Counted from the first letter of the stretch, positions 27,837 through 36,992 are shown. The stretch is DNA of 64,000 nt from an uncultured Bacteroidales bacterium (GCA_937926785.1 CALBBQ010000005.1:62001-126000); one strand, 5' to 3'. The notes: generated by a model from the sequence alone, not told the origin. Translations and numbers: made by a program.

Positions 27837-28238
27837 ATGACTTCATTAGTTTTAGAGCAAAGTAATACAACCCCTCAAGTAAACTTCAACCCAGAAGAGG
27901 GTGTTCTCTCCCTCTCTGGCTACTCTCGTCCAGAGAATGTCAGAGACTTTTACACCCCAATTATAAGCTGGCTTGAAGATTTCAAAAAGGAAATTACCGA
28001 AAAGATTTCTCTAGGTAAACCCATTAATCCAATGGAGTTCCAGTTTAAGCTTATCTATTTCAACTCCTCATCGGCAAAATTCCTTTACGATATCGTGATA
28101 CTGCTCAACGAGATTCAAAAATACAATGTTCCTCTATCAATAAACTGGTACTACGACAAAGAAGATTCTGAGCTTCGCGAGGCAGGAGAGGAACTATCCG
28201 AACTTTCGCAGGTTAAGTTCAACTTTATATCCCAGTGA
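27837..28238 (+). CDS. SiaC-family regulatory phosphoprotein (DUF1987), paralog 2
   Basis: 133 residues, clearly a tandem duplicate of the preceding gene. It shares the TPQVNFNPEEGVLSLSGYSRPENVRDFY opening, LIYFNSSSAKFLYDIV and INWYYDKEDSELREAGEELSEL. The presumed phospho-residue is Ser77. It is located 14 bases after paralog 1. Divergence from paralog 1 is considerable outside these blocks, so the two probably bind different partners. Confidence 0.85.
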   Translation: MTSLVLEQSNTTPQVNFNPEEGVLSLSGYSRPENVRDFYTPIISWLEDFKKEITEKISLGKPINPMEFQFKLIYFNSSSAKFLYDIVILLNEIQKYNVPLSINWYYDKEDSELREAGEELSELSQVKFNFISQ

Positions 28239-28293
28239 TTCCGTCACCTTTTCTTACTTGACTTTAGTGTATGCCCGACACTGAAAATATAAC

Positions 28294-28301
28294 TACATTT
28301 G
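28294..28301 (+). promoter_or_regulatory. Possible -7 box before the pRiA4b ORF-3 gene
   Basis: TACATTTG matches TAnnTTTG and ends 25 bases before the ATG at 28327. No -33 TTG is at standard spacing, so read-through from the siaC genes is equally possible. Confidence 0.4.
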
Positions 28302-28326
28302 ATGATATGAAAAAACCATTAACCCT

Positions 28327-28836
28327 ATGCTAGAACTGAGACTCAACGTTAAACATGCAAATCCGGAGATTTACAGAATAGTTAGGGTTGATGACCATTT
28401 AAATCTTCAACTTATTCACGAGGTAATTCAGGCTTCGTTTTGCTGGAGCAACATCCACTCCCATTTTTTCAGAACATTGGAGCAGGGTATCATTAAAAAT
28501 GAAGAAGATGTAAGCATTATTGAGGCATTAGAAAAATGGGGTAAAATTACTTACGTGTACGACCTTGCCGACACATGGACAATAGATGTAACATTAGAAA
28601 ATAAAAGTTCCGATCCCTACAAAGGGAAGCCGGTTTGCCTGAAGGGTCAAGGGAAATCGCCACCTGAAGATTCGGGTGGAATTATAAACTACTGCGAGGT
28701 AATTGAGCTCTACTCCCATCACCAGGCTGGAAAACGTAAGTATCCGCTTATAGCGGAGTGGCTGGGAGAGGATTTTAACCCATTTGATTTCGATTGTGAT
28801 CTGGTAAACGAAAATCTGAAAAATTTGGTGCTGTGA
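28327..28836 (+). CDS. Plasmid pRiA4b ORF-3-like family protein
   Basis: 169 residues of the PRiA4_ORF3 family, a widespread domain without an established activity. Characteristic pieces are NLQLIHEVIQASFCWSNIHSHFFR, ITYVYDLADTWTIDVTLE and CLKGQGKSPPEDSGGIINYCEVIE (PPEDxGG is the family hallmark). It starts 88 bases after siaC2 and ends 4 bases before the tRNA-editing gene, suggesting cotranscription with the latter. No membrane segment or signal peptide. Confidence 0.82.
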   Translation: MLELRLNVKHANPEIYRIVRVDDHLNLQLIHEVIQASFCWSNIHSHFFRTLEQGIIKNEEDVSIIEALEKWGKITYVYDLADTWTIDVTLENKSSDPYKGKPVCLKGQGKSPPEDSGGIINYCEVIELYSHHQAGKRKYPLIAEWLGEDFNPFDFDCDLVNENLKNLVL

Positions 28837-28840
28837 AACA

Positions 28841-29344
28841 ATGATTTTTAGAGGCGACCCTTTAGTTTACGAAACTCTGAACAACCTTAAGATTCCGTTT
28901 GAGTACCATGAGCATCCCGAGGCTCCAACCGTTGAAGTAGCATCTAAATACTGGGAGGGTATCAACTCGTCGCACTGCAAGAACCTGTTCTTTCGGAACC
29001 ATAAAGGGAATAAACACTACCTGGTTATCCTGGAGCATCGTAAGATGCTTGATATCCACCAACTCGAAAAGCTGCTCAAGCAAGGAAAGCTATCATTTGC
29101 ATCGCCTGAGCGAATGGAGCGCTACCTTGGTTTAAAACCCGGGTCGGTATCGCCTTTTGGTCTGCTTCACGACACCGAACATCATGTTCATCTTTTTATC
29201 GACAGCGAGCTCAGGAATACCCAGCGGCTTAGCTTTCACCCCAACCTGAATACCGCTTCGCTGGTAATCAGCACACCCGACTTTTTCAGGTATCTCCATT
29301 GGGTGGGGAATAGCTACGAATTTATTGAGTACGTTGTGAAATAG
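28841..29344 (+). CDS. YbaK/ProX-family aminoacyl-tRNA deacylase (ProXp-type)
   Basis: Free-standing editing domain that hydrolyses mischarged tRNA, usually Ala-tRNA(Pro). 167 residues. Family features: IPFEYHEHPEAPTVEVA at the N-terminus, the catalytic lysine region SSHCKNLFFRNHKGNKHYLVI, LDIHQLEKLL, LSFASPERMERYLGLKPGSVSPFGL, and the C-terminal HPNLNTASLVISTPDF. The GxxSPFGL pattern is typical of ProXp-ala/PrdX rather than YbaK. Starts 4 bases after the preceding gene. Confidence 0.85.
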   Translation: MIFRGDPLVYETLNNLKIPFEYHEHPEAPTVEVASKYWEGINSSHCKNLFFRNHKGNKHYLVILEHRKMLDIHQLEKLLKQGKLSFASPERMERYLGLKPGSVSPFGLLHDTEHHVHLFIDSELRNTQRLSFHPNLNTASLVISTPDFFRYLHWVGNSYEFIEYVVK

Positions 29345-29352
29345 TTTAAAGA

Positions 29353-29378
29353 ATTAGCCACCCCAGGGGGTGGCTAAT
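29353..29378. terminator. Hairpin between convergent genes
   Basis: ATTAGCCACCCC/GGGGTGGCTAAT inverted repeat lying between the deacylase stop and the nrdJ stop. T-runs are short on both sides (TTCTTTAAAC on the minus strand), so it would act as a weak bidirectional terminator. Confidence 0.6.
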
Positions 29379-29399
29379 CGTTGAAATAGCTATAACCAA

Positions 29400-31964
29400 T
29401 TATCCACATTTCGAGTGTCCGCAGTTTTTGCAAGTTAAGCAACCTTCCTGGTACACCAGTGATTCTGAACCACAATCAGGGCACTTCTTTCCAGGTTTTG
29501 CCTTGGTACCATCGGGAATATACCTCCGTAACGAACGTTCTACCCCCGCTATCCATGAGTTTATGCTCTCATTGTCCAACCGTAACGACGATACCAGGTT
29601 AACCACATCGGGAATGGGCATTCCATTGCGCAGCACGCCGGAAATCAACTTAGCATAGTTCCAGTACTCCTTGTTAAACATGTGCGATAGGCCCCCCATG
29701 GTGTTGGTGTAACCATACTTATCCACGTACTGGAAATCGTAGCGGCTGCCATTCTCATCCTTTATTTTGATTATGCGACCCTTGGTTACTGTTTTTGGAA
29801 TGGGAAGTACATCGTCCTCAGTGCGACCGGTAAAGATCTCGTAGGGGCGACCTTCGTAAAGCCCAACAAACGCAACCCAATCTTCGTGGTTATTCTTAAA
29901 GCGGATAACATCGCATTCCAAAACCGGCGGACGTTTATTGGGAAATACCGAAGTTCCGGGTTGCTCCTTCTCTTTCTTATTGGTAACCAACACTCCCTCA
30001 CGAGAACCCTCGCGGTAAACAGTGCATCCCTTACATCCGCTTTCCCATGCGGTTTGATATACCTTGGCAACCATCTCCTCGGTAATATCTTCGGGCAGGT
30101 TCACCGTAACGCTAATGGAATGGTCAACCCATTTTTGAATCATTCCCTGCATACGAACTTTGCTAACCCAGTCCACATCGTTCGATGTTGCACCATAATA
30201 GGGCGACTGCTTTACCAGCTCAAGGAGCTGCTCATCGTTATAACTTTCCACCTCCTGTGGGTTGTAGCCATTCACCTCCATCCATACTAAAAATTTGTGA
30301 TGGAAAACGTTATACTCCTCCCACGAATCGCCCACCTTATCGACAAAGGTAACCTTAACATTCTTATCGTTCGGATTAACTTTACGCCTACGCTTATAGT
30401 AAGGCATGAATACAGGTTCGATGCCTGAAGTGGTTTGTGTCATCAGGCTGGTGGTGCCCGTTGGTGCAATGGTCAGAAGAGCAATATTTCTCCGTCCGTA
30501 AGTGGTCATCTCCTTGTAAAGCTCCTCATCCTCGGCCTTGATGCGGTTGATAAAGGGATTATCCTTTTCGCGCTGGGCATTGTAAATGGGGAAAGCACCA
30601 CGTTCTTTGGCCACATGTACCGATGAACGGTATGCCTCAATGGCTAAGGTTTTGTGAACTTCTACGGCAAAGTCGGTGGCATTGTCCGATCCGTAGCGTA
30701 AGTTAAGCGCGGCAAGCATATCACCCTCGGCAGTGATACCTATACCGGTTCTTCGCCCTTCAATGGTTTTCCGACGAATCTTTAGCCAAAGGTTACGCTC
30801 AACCGATTTGATTTCGTCATCTTCGGGGTCATTGGCAATCTTTTCAAGGATGGCATCAATCTTTTCAAGTTCTAAATCAATAATATCATCCATGATACGC
30901 TGGGCTGCGTGTACATGCTTTTTGAAAAGCTCAAAGTTAAAACGGGCATTGGAAGTGAACGGGTTTTCTACATAGCTGTAAAGGTTTAGCGCCAGTAAAC
31001 GGCAGCTGTCGTAAGGACAAAGGGGTATCTCACCACAGGGATTGGTGGAAACGGTTCGATATCCTAAATCGGCATAGCAGTCCGGAACTGACTCCCTGAT
31101 GATGGTATCCCAAAAGAGGATGCCGGGTTCGGCAGATTTCCATGCGTTATGGACGATCTTTTTCCACAGCTCTGCTGCGTTGATTTCCTGGCGGAACCTG
31201 GGGTTTGGTGAATCAACCGGGTACTGCTGAACATATGGTTTCCCCTCTATGGCTGCCCGCATGAACTCATCGTCAATCTTAACGGAAACATTCGCTCCGG
31301 TAATTTTACCTGCTTCCATTTTTGCATCGATGAACTTTTCGGAGTCGGGATGCTTAATGGAAATGCTGAGCATAAGTGCACCCCGACGGCCATCCTGAGC
31401 CACCTCGCGGGTAGAGTTGGAGTAACGTTCCATGAATGGAACCACCCCGGTTGAGGTTAGCGCGCTGTTGAGCACCGGGCTTCCCTTGGGGCGAATATGC
31501 GAAAGGTCATGCCCTACCCCTCCCCGGCGCTTCATGAGCTGCACCTGCTCCTCATCGACCTTCATAATACCGCCGTAGGAGTCGGCATTGTTATTCCCAA
31601 TCACAAAACAGTTCGAAAGCGATGCTATCTGGTACTTGTTGCCAATGCCGGTCATCGGGCCACCCTGCGGAACGATGTACCGAAAATCCTCCAAAAGATG
31701 ATAAATTTCCTCCTCGCTCATGGGGTTTGGGTACTTCCGTTCAATTCGCGCCAGCTCGCGGGCAAGCCGCCAGTGCATATCGTCGGGGGTAAGCTCGTAG
31801 ATAGTGCCAAAGGAATCCTTTAGGGCATACTTGCTAACCCATACCTTCGCCGCCATTTCATCACCCTTAAAGTACTTAACGCTTGCCGCGTAGGCCTCAT
31901 CAAAGGTGTAGGTTTTAACCTGCTGTTTTGTCTTCTGCTCCATCAGGGTATTATCTTTACTCAT
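29400..31964 (-). CDS. nrdJ: Adenosylcobalamin-dependent (class II) ribonucleotide reductase
   Basis: Reduces ribonucleotides to deoxyribonucleotides using coenzyme B12 as radical source. 854 residues. N-terminal RNR region with IASLSNCFVIGNN, GGVGHDLSHIRPKGSPV; the active-site strand VSTNPCGEIPLCPYDSC; and the LLTIAPTGTTSLMTQTTSGIEPVF signature shared with class I large subunits. A C-terminal zinc ribbon CPDCGSESLVYQEGCLTCKNCG ends the protein, as in the NrdJ type found in Bacteroidota. I see no adjacent small subunit or activase, consistent with class II. The upstream region has direct repeats at 32111-32140 but no recognisable B12 riboswitch. Confidence 0.95.
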   Translation of the reverse strand: MSKDNTLMEQKTKQQVKTYTFDEAYAASVKYFKGDEMAAKVWVSKYALKDSFGTIYELTPDDMHWRLARELARIERKYPNPMSEEEIYHLLEDFRYIVPQGGPMTGIGNKYQIASLSNCFVIGNNNADSYGGIMKVDEEQVQLMKRRGGVGHDLSHIRPKGSPVLNSALTSTGVVPFMERYSNSTREVAQDGRRGALMLSISIKHPDSEKFIDAKMEAGKITGANVSVKIDDEFMRAAIEGKPYVQQYPVDSPNPRFRQEINAAELWKKIVHNAWKSAEPGILFWDTIIRESVPDCYADLGYRTVSTNPCGEIPLCPYDSCRLLALNLYSYVENPFTSNARFNFELFKKHVHAAQRIMDDIIDLELEKIDAILEKIANDPEDDEIKSVERNLWLKIRRKTIEGRRTGIGITAEGDMLAALNLRYGSDNATDFAVEVHKTLAIEAYRSSVHVAKERGAFPIYNAQREKDNPFINRIKAEDEELYKEMTTYGRRNIALLTIAPTGTTSLMTQTTSGIEPVFMPYYKRRRKVNPNDKNVKVTFVDKVGDSWEEYNVFHHKFLVWMEVNGYNPQEVESYNDEQLLELVKQSPYYGATSNDVDWVSKVRMQGMIQKWVDHSISVTVNLPEDITEEMVAKVYQTAWESGCKGCTVYREGSREGVLVTNKKEKEQPGTSVFPNKRPPVLECDVIRFKNNHEDWVAFVGLYEGRPYEIFTGRTEDDVLPIPKTVTKGRIIKIKDENGSRYDFQYVDKYGYTNTMGGLSHMFNKEYWNYAKLISGVLRNGMPIPDVVNLVSSLRLDNESINSWIAGVERSLRRYIPDGTKAKPGKKCPDCGSESLVYQEGCLTCKNCGHSKCG

Positions 31965-32226
31965 GGTTATATGTGTGTTTTAATTTTTGAAGTCAAACCC
32001 TTCGTCTCACGATGCTGACCGTGAGCCATTTGTATAATTTTCGTTTTGAAAAATGTAATTACGAATTTATTGAAAGGGTTGCTCCCGAGCCAAAAAAAAA
32101 CGGTTGTAAATATTAACAACAGTTTATAGTTATTAACAACATAACCACTTGTAAATCTTGAAATTACCAGGGTTTCTGAAACAGAGGCAGTTGGGTTAAA
32201 AGTCCTGGAAAAAATGGATAAAAAAA
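31965..32226. other. Intergenic region upstream of nrdJ
   Basis: The gap of about 300 bases up to the receptor stop holds the nrdJ leader and probable operator repeats, then the receptor terminator. A 90-codon minus-strand frame is present, but it has no family resemblance and its codon use is unlike that of neighbours, so I do not call a gene. Confidence 0.6.
32111..32140. repeat. Direct repeat TATTAACAAC upstream of nrdJ
   Basis: Two exact 10-base copies at 32111-32120 and 32131-32140, start to start 20 bases, about two helical turns, 147-176 bases before the nrdJ ATG. A candidate protein-binding site. The core TATTAACAA recurs twice upstream of the Oar-like receptor. Confidence 0.55.
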
Positions 32227-32250
32227 GAGGGCGAAGCAAGCTTCGCCCTC
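32227..32250 (-). terminator. Terminator of the Oar-like receptor gene
   Basis: Perfect 11-bp stem GAGGGCGAAGC/GCTTCGCCCTC followed by TTTTTT on the minus strand, 19 bases after the stop. Confidence 0.9.
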
Positions 32251-32268
32251 AAATTACCTGGCAAAATA

Positions 32269-35200
32269 TTAGTTGAAGATGTAGCGGATGCCAAATTGTG
32301 CCGACCAAACATCGCTTATGTTAGCAGAGTGACTGAAGGTTTCGGTTAGCTTAACAATGGTTCCATCGGTTTTTACACCCAGGGTGTTTAAACGGTAGGT
32401 TGCTGGATTTGCCGAACCGCTTTGAACGCGTATTGGGCGGTTGCTATTGATAACCCAACCCACACCCCAATCGCTGTTGATAAGGTTGGTAACATTGATG
32501 ATGTTCATGGTGAACTGGAGAACATTACGCTTGCCTCCGGTGTAAATATAGAACTCCTGAGTAATATTCAGGTCGGCACTCCAAATCCATGGGAAAATAA
32601 CACCATTGCGTTCAGCAAATTTACCACGGTTAGCGTTCAGATACTTGTCCTGCTTGATATACAGTTCCCAATCAGCTGCTTGCTCTGCTGCAGTATAGGT
32701 GGGAGCTGGGCCTGCCCCATCGGGGTCGTAGCTTACAAAATTCATCTCCGACATGTTCTTGTGGATATAAAGCAGGTCGTTGGTATTACCATCGCCATTC
32801 AAATCGTTGGAGTAGTAGTAGCTGGTTCTACCTTGGTTGCGGCCTTCGAGGAATAAACCAATCTGGGTTGATCCAAATTTCTTGTACTCGAGTTTATAGG
32901 AAGCTGCAAAAATGAAACGGTGACGCTGGTCGTTGCTGGAATAAGATAGGTAGGCATTGTTAGGATCCCAGTAAATGAGATTATTGTTATACGAACCTGC
33001 AGCAATTGAACCCGGGTCAACCGTATTCTTTGATACACCAAAGTTATAGGCAGCCTTTACAAAGAACCCATTAGCAAATGGTTTTTCGAGGCTAGCCGCT
33101 AGTGAGTATCCATAGCCATTGTTTGAATTATCAAGGGTTATAGCGTTAACCACGTTACTATTTATACGTGTGCTAGTGTAACGTGGACGCTCAATAACAC
33201 CACCGGGGCGATATACAACATTGTTAGAGAGTGGAAGGTTTGCATTAAAGTAACCAATACCATTAACCTCCTGGTTGTAAATGAACTCCAGAGTACTTAA
33301 AAATCCAAAGGGAAGCTTAATGTCCGTTGCGATATTGCTACGCCAAGTCTGAGGGAACTTGAAATCAGGATCAGTTATAGCCAACTCATATGTAGAAGGT
33401 AGTGTTGGGGTTGCTGGGATGTAGTGTGCGGGGTCTGGATTAAAGGGATAAGCAGTAGTATTATCGGTTTGGATAAATCCGGTTAGTACACCATTGTTTC
33501 CAATCTGGTTCGAAATCCAAACGAATGCGGGACGGCCTGTGAATAATCCGGTACCTCCACGGAGTTGAATTTTGCGATCTCCTGTAACATCATAGTTAAA
33601 ACCTAACCTTGGAGAATAAAGGAGCTTAGGATCGGGTAGCTTATCGGTGTTTATCTTATAGGGCTGACCCTTTCTATCGATAAAGGTTTGACCGGCAACA
33701 GTTTCATTTTTAAATCCTGTGTTGTCAAAAATAGGTACGTCAACACGAATACCTGCCGTTACTTTTAAACCTTTAAGCGGTGTAAACTGATCCTGAATGT
33801 ATGCACCAGCATAGGTTACACGGGTTGGTTGAACGGGTTCTGCACCACCGGGAAGCGCGGAGTACCTGAGCTGGAAACGGCGGAGGGCAACCGGGCTTAC
33901 GGTCCGGTTGGGGTCAGCTAGGTAGCCATTAGCATCGGTGTACCAGTCGGCAAGGCTACTGTAAACATAAACACTCTGTGATCCCGGGAAAAACACATTT
34001 CGGAAGGAAAAACGCTCAAGGTTGAACCCAGCGGTTACCGTATGGTTCCCTGCAAAGTATGTTAGGTTATTTTGCAACTGGTAAGTCTTATAACTTAGCT
34101 GATTGTTTGGAGTAAATGGTTCAAAACCAAAAGTAATATAGGTAGTAGAAGCATTCTGTATTTCAACCAATGGGAAGAAATCACCTCTAGAACCCCTGTC
34201 TTCATTCTGATAGGTATAACCTAGAATCAGGTTATTTGAAAAACGTCCAAATGTTGAGTTCAACTCACCAATTACGGAATGGATAATTTCCTTCTGGATG
34301 TAGTTAGAATTCTGATAGTTGAGTGCCTGAGTGTTGGTTCGGCGATTTCCAAAACCAAGTGAAGAGCTGTTGCTGCAGAGCACATCGGTTTGAGAATCGA
34401 GCCAGTTGTAACGAATGCTAAACTTGTGGTTATTGCTAATGTTATAGTCCATCTTAACCAGGAACTTGTTTCCTCTCATTTCATTATTATAACCCTGGTA
34501 GGGACCTGTTTCATAGTTGAATTTGTCCTTCAGGAAGGAGCTTAGGTTGTCCAAGTCGCTTTTTAGTACACGGGTGATGTTACCACCAACCGTTTCGCCA
34601 CCCAGATTGGCTCTGTAAGAGGTAGCGGGACGAACATCTGATTCAAATTCGCCGTTCACAAAGAAGAAAAGCTTATTCTTAATAATGGGACCGCCCAAAC
34701 GGAACCCGTACTGCGCTACGTTAAAATCCTGAGAGGTTACATCAACACCATGCGCCTTATCGCCAATCCAACTCTGGTTGCGTACGGTATAGAACGCCGA
34801 ACCCGCAAAGTCGTTTGTACCACTCTTGGTAACAGCATTAACACCTGCTCCAACGAAACCAGCCTGACGAACATCGAAGGGGGCTATGGATACCTGAATC
34901 TCTTCAATAGCATCGAGCGATATAGGAGCTGTACCTGTCCTACCTCCGGGTTGGTCAGCTAAACCGAAGCTATTATTGAAAATTGAGCCGTCGATGGTTA
35001 TATTATTTAATCTGGCATCCTGACCCACAAACGAGCGACCACTGGCTTGTGGTGTTAGCTTGGTAAAGTCATTAATTGATCTGTTAATCGTTGGCAAAGC
35101 CGTCATGTATTCTCTTGTTATACTGGTTGCTGCACCAGTTCTATCTGAACTGAAAACGTTGCTTCGCACTCCTGTTACAACAACTTCCTGAATTTCCACT

Positions 35201-35544
35201 TGAGCTTCAGAAAGTTGGGCATCGAGGTTAAATGTTGTACCCAGGTTCAGATAAACATCATCATATACAGCATCTTTGTAACCCACAAAGCTGATGGTTA
35301 CCTTATAAGGCCCACCTACCCTCATTGAAGGCATAAAATAAACACCATTTGTACCGGTGGTGGTTCCATAAGTAGTACCAGAGGGTACATGGACTGCTAC
35401 GATGGTAGCACCGGGTAGGGTACCACCATTCTGATCGGTAACCTTACCGCTCATATTGGCCGTGGTAACACCCTGACCACTAGCTAACAGCGACACAAGA
35501 ATAATGCCGGTAGTTAGCAGCAAGTTGCGTAGTTGTTTTAGCAT
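32269..35544 (-). CDS. Oar-like TonB-dependent outer-membrane receptor
   Basis: 1091 residues. Signal peptide to LLASGQG; carboxypeptidase-type beta-sandwich (about 30-115: GKVTDQNGGTLPGATIVAVHVPSG); TonB box-like IQEVVVTGV; plug domain with TINRSINDFTKLTPQASG and LDAIEEIQVSIAPFDVRQAGFVGAGVNAVTKSGTN; then a large barrel ending IRYIFN. The plug pattern and length match the Oar family, which in Bacteroidota and Myxococcus can export or import proteins such as proteases, rather than SusC. No STN domain and no SusD gene. A terminator follows and a -7 box with TATTAACAA repeats precedes it, so it is monocistronic. Confidence 0.88.
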   Translation of the reverse strand: MLKQLRNLLLTTGIILVSLLASGQGVTTANMSGKVTDQNGGTLPGATIVAVHVPSGTTYGTTTGTNGVYFMPSMRVGGPYKVTISFVGYKDAVYDDVYLNLGTTFNLDAQLSEAQVEIQEVVVTGVRSNVFSSDRTGAATSITREYMTALPTINRSINDFTKLTPQASGRSFVGQDARLNNITIDGSIFNNSFGLADQPGGRTGTAPISLDAIEEIQVSIAPFDVRQAGFVGAGVNAVTKSGTNDFAGSAFYTVRNQSWIGDKAHGVDVTSQDFNVAQYGFRLGGPIIKNKLFFFVNGEFESDVRPATSYRANLGGETVGGNITRVLKSDLDNLSSFLKDKFNYETGPYQGYNNEMRGNKFLVKMDYNISNNHKFSIRYNWLDSQTDVLCSNSSSLGFGNRRTNTQALNYQNSNYIQKEIIHSVIGELNSTFGRFSNNLILGYTYQNEDRGSRGDFFPLVEIQNASTTYITFGFEPFTPNNQLSYKTYQLQNNLTYFAGNHTVTAGFNLERFSFRNVFFPGSQSVYVYSSLADWYTDANGYLADPNRTVSPVALRRFQLRYSALPGGAEPVQPTRVTYAGAYIQDQFTPLKGLKVTAGIRVDVPIFDNTGFKNETVAGQTFIDRKGQPYKINTDKLPDPKLLYSPRLGFNYDVTGDRKIQLRGGTGLFTGRPAFVWISNQIGNNGVLTGFIQTDNTTAYPFNPDPAHYIPATPTLPSTYELAITDPDFKFPQTWRSNIATDIKLPFGFLSTLEFIYNQEVNGIGYFNANLPLSNNVVYRPGGVIERPRYTSTRINSNVVNAITLDNSNNGYGYSLAASLEKPFANGFFVKAAYNFGVSKNTVDPGSIAAGSYNNNLIYWDPNNAYLSYSSNDQRHRFIFAASYKLEYKKFGSTQIGLFLEGRNQGRTSYYYSNDLNGDGNTNDLLYIHKNMSEMNFVSYDPDGAGPAPTYTAAEQAADWELYIKQDKYLNANRGKFAERNGVIFPWIWSADLNITQEFYIYTGGKRNVLQFTMNIINVTNLINSDWGVGWVINSNRPIRVQSGSANPATYRLNTLGVKTDGTIVKLTETFSHSANISDVWSAQFGIRYIFN

Positions 35545-35595
35545 AAGCTTTGAGTTTAATAGTTAATGGTTAGTTGATTTACTGATTTAAGTTTT

Positions 35596-35603
35596 CAAAA
35601 TTA
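35596..35603 (-). promoter_or_regulatory. -7 box of the Oar-like receptor gene
   Basis: Minus-strand TAATTTTG, exact TAnnTTTG match, 51 bases before the ATG. The expected -33 area overlaps the TATTAACAA copy at 35612-35620. Confidence 0.55.
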
Positions 35604-35611
35604 AGTCTATT

Positions 35612-35643
35612 TATTAACAATATTTAAGATGGTGTATTAACAA
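35612..35643. repeat. Direct repeat TATTAACAA upstream of the Oar-like receptor
   Basis: Exact copies at 35612-35620 and 35635-35643, 23 bases start to start, just upstream of the -7 box. Same core as the pair before nrdJ. Confidence 0.5.
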
Positions 35644-35681
35644 AATGTTAAACCATCGCAATCGTTTGTATGCTGATTTTT

Positions 35682-36914
35682 CTAAAGTTCCCCCATAATT
35701 TTATCGATGATTTTTTGGGTTGCTCCAAGGCCAGAATTTACAATTTTTTTTGCTTCGCCACATGAGCTCATATATTCTTTTTCATCGGTTAGCAATCTAT
35801 TTAGTAAATTCGCTAACTCCCCTTGCGATTTTATAGAAAATCCTGCTTTTTGCGCTACTAAATCTTTGGCTTCCTGGAATTTTTGATAGTTAGGCCCAAA
35901 TATTACGGGAATGCCGTAAGCTGCCGCCTCCAGCGTGTTATGGATTCCAACGCCAAAACCACCCCCAACATATGCAATATGCCCGTATCTGTAAATGGAT
36001 GCAAGCAAACCAATCGTGTCAACAATCATCACCTGAGCGTTAGAAACATCACCCGCTGAGGCCTTGGTGAATCTCACAGCCTGTACCGGGGACTTTTGGA
36101 TGATCGATTGGATATGGCTCTCATCAACCTCGTGCGGCACAATTAAAAACTTTACATCCGGGAACCTATGGGTTAAAGGTAGAATGATATCCTCGTCCTT
36201 GGGCCAGGTACTCCCGGCGACAAAAACTTTACGGGAACCAACAAACTCCTGGATGAGTGGTACTTCTCTTGCTTCGGCTGCTATCCGAGCCACCCGGTCG
36301 AAACGGGTATCGCCGGTAACCAATACGTTGGTTAGTCCGATACTTTCGAGTAGTTCTTTAGATTTTGTGTTCTGTACAAAGAAACAGGTGAAGTTTTGTA
36401 GGAACTTCCGGTACCATTCTCCGTAGGTTTTGAAAAATACTTGATCGGGACGGAAGTTTGCAGAAACCAGGTAGGTGGGAATTTTATTCATTTTAAGGTG
36501 ACTGAGGAAGTGATACCAAAACTCGTACTTAATAAAAATAGCCATAAAGGGTTTTACCAATGCCAGGAATTGCTGCGCATTAGCCTTTGTATCCAATGGA
36601 AGATAGAAGATGTAATCGGCCCCTGAATAGTTTTTTCGGACCTCGTAACCCGAAGGAGAGAAAAAGGTAAGTAGGATTTTAACCTCGGGCATCCTCTGTT
36701 TAAACGCTTCGATAAGTGGACGACCTTGCTCAAACTCTCCCAGCGAAGAGCAGTGAAACCAGACAATTTTTGAAGAGGGGTCGATTTGCGATTTCAGCCT
36801 TGACCAATAATTCTTTCGCCCCTCAATCCAGAGCTTAGCCTTGCGGTTAAAGGTTGATGCCAAAAGAACGAGCACGAAGTAAATCTTGATTGATAGATTG
36901 TAAAGAAACACCAT
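35682..36914 (-). CDS. waaA: 3-deoxy-D-manno-octulosonic acid transferase (Kdo transferase)
   Basis: Transfers Kdo from CMP-Kdo to lipid IVA, the first core step of LPS. 410 residues: an N-terminal membrane-anchoring helix (LSIKIYFVLVLLASTFNRKAK), IWFHCSSLGEFEQGRPLIEAF (catalytic Glu region), LLTFFSPSGYEVRKNY, FVQNTKSKELLESIGL, and the GT30 donor motif AYVGGGFGVGIHNTLEAAAYGIPVIFGPNYQKFQEA. Standard GT30 length. It lies downstream of lpxA (78 bases, with a terminator between), so it is grouped with, but maybe transcribed separately from, the lipid A genes. Confidence 0.95.
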   Translation of the reverse strand: MVFLYNLSIKIYFVLVLLASTFNRKAKLWIEGRKNYWSRLKSQIDPSSKIVWFHCSSLGEFEQGRPLIEAFKQRMPEVKILLTFFSPSGYEVRKNYSGADYIFYLPLDTKANAQQFLALVKPFMAIFIKYEFWYHFLSHLKMNKIPTYLVSANFRPDQVFFKTYGEWYRKFLQNFTCFFVQNTKSKELLESIGLTNVLVTGDTRFDRVARIAAEAREVPLIQEFVGSRKVFVAGSTWPKDEDIILPLTHRFPDVKFLIVPHEVDESHIQSIIQKSPVQAVRFTKASAGDVSNAQVMIVDTIGLLASIYRYGHIAYVGGGFGVGIHNTLEAAAYGIPVIFGPNYQKFQEAKDLVAQKAGFSIKSQGELANLLNRLLTDEKEYMSSCGEAKKIVNSGLGATQKIIDKIMGEL

Positions 36915-36967
36915 ATACTATCCTTTAGAAATATGTCGAAATATACGATAAATCCATTAAAATGAAA

Positions 36968-36987
36968 AAGCCGGCTTTAGCCGGCTA
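36968..36987 (-). terminator. Terminator after lpxA
   Basis: AGCCGGCT hairpin followed by TTTTTCATTTT on the minus strand, a few bases past the lpxA stop (36993). Confidence 0.8.
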
Positions 36988-36992
36988 TACGC

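Noticed and set aside
32111..32140. NrdR boxes upstream of nrdJ
   Set aside because: The TATTAACAAC repeats do not match the known NrdR box, and their 20-base spacing differs from the roughly three-turn spacing of NrdR box pairs.
31965..32226. Possible cobalamin riboswitch ahead of the B12-dependent reductase
   Set aside because: I could not find a convincing B12-box or the conserved core. A covariance-model search would be decisive.
31967..32239. A 90-codon minus-strand frame upstream of nrdJ
   Set aside because: No recognisable domain, runs through operator repeats and poly-T sequence, and ends just before the nrdJ ATG; more likely untranslated leader.
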